6,317 nucleotides of DNA. It comes from Blastocatellia bacterium. GTDB lineage: Bacteria > Acidobacteriota > Blastocatellia > Pyrinomonadales > Pyrinomonadaceae. The notes under the pieces are model-generated. The model was not told where the DNA came from. It saw only the letters and a program-made list of their open reading frames with translations, and ran no database searches. The position numbers were made by a program, and so were the translations under genes. Shown one piece after another: positions 6,299 through 6,317 of this stretch (position 1 is its first letter; each line of letters begins with the position of its first letter). The DNA is taken from positions 1 to 6,317 of the forward strand of contig PSRF01000066.1 of NCBI GenBank assembly GCA_003175865.1, given 5' to 3'.

Positions 6299-6317
6299 GA
6301 TTTCTGATTTCTGATTT
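6299..6317. repeat. GATTTCT heptamer tandem repeat, cut by the window edge
   Basis: GATTTCT occurs at 6299-6305 and 6306-6312 and begins again as GATTT at 6313-6317, where the window ends. The array starts 3 bases after the uraH stop codon. Total copy number cannot be seen. It may be a simple slippage repeat in the downstream spacer. Confidence 0.6.

Overview
The window is a purine (ureide) catabolism cluster read entirely on the + strand. It opens with the last 72 codons of a molybdo-flavoenzyme FAD subunit, most likely of xanthine dehydrogenase. Next come a secreted FecR-like protein and a polytopic membrane protein. Four recognisable enzymes follow: allantoinase (allB), allantoicase (alc), OHCU decarboxylase (uraD) and 5-hydroxyisourate hydrolase (uraH).

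The enzymes form a nearly continuous route. Xanthine dehydrogenase makes urate. UraH converts 5-hydroxyisourate to OHCU, UraD converts OHCU to S-allantoin, AllB opens allantoin to allantoate, and allantoicase splits allantoate into ureidoglycolate and urea. The one missing link is the oxidase that turns urate into 5-hydroxyisourate (uricase or an FAD-dependent HpxO type). No reading frame here can encode it, so it should lie just outside the window or elsewhere in the genome.

Layout: 1-219 FAD subunit end; 220-452 spacer with a long inverted repeat (279-410); 453-2039 FecR-like secreted protein; 2052-2789 membrane protein; 2796-4142 allB; 4143-4251 spacer with a low-complexity TCTCTGTG inverted repeat; 4252-5250 alc; 5315-5830 uraD; 5831-5950 short spacer; 5951-6295 uraH; 6296-6317 start of a tandem repeat. 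The gaps of 12 and 6 bases between the FecR-like gene, the membrane gene and allB suggest one transcription unit. The two spacers with inverted repeats are the natural places for transcript boundaries or processing.

Organism: a bacterium with roughly balanced base composition. The secreted FecR-like protein has a tail rich in Tyr, Phe and Trp (G-F-W-Y, YYTFVPY, SPYG). I associate this build with Acidobacteriota, especially Blastocatellia/Pyrinomonadales types. The dispersed-looking palindromic spacers also fit large soil-bacterium genomes. The phylum is an inference from memory of protein style, not a computed placement.

I see no strong case for a wholly new system. The most unusual points are the envelope-type gene pair inside a ureide operon, the missing urate oxidase, and the two families of intergenic palindromes.
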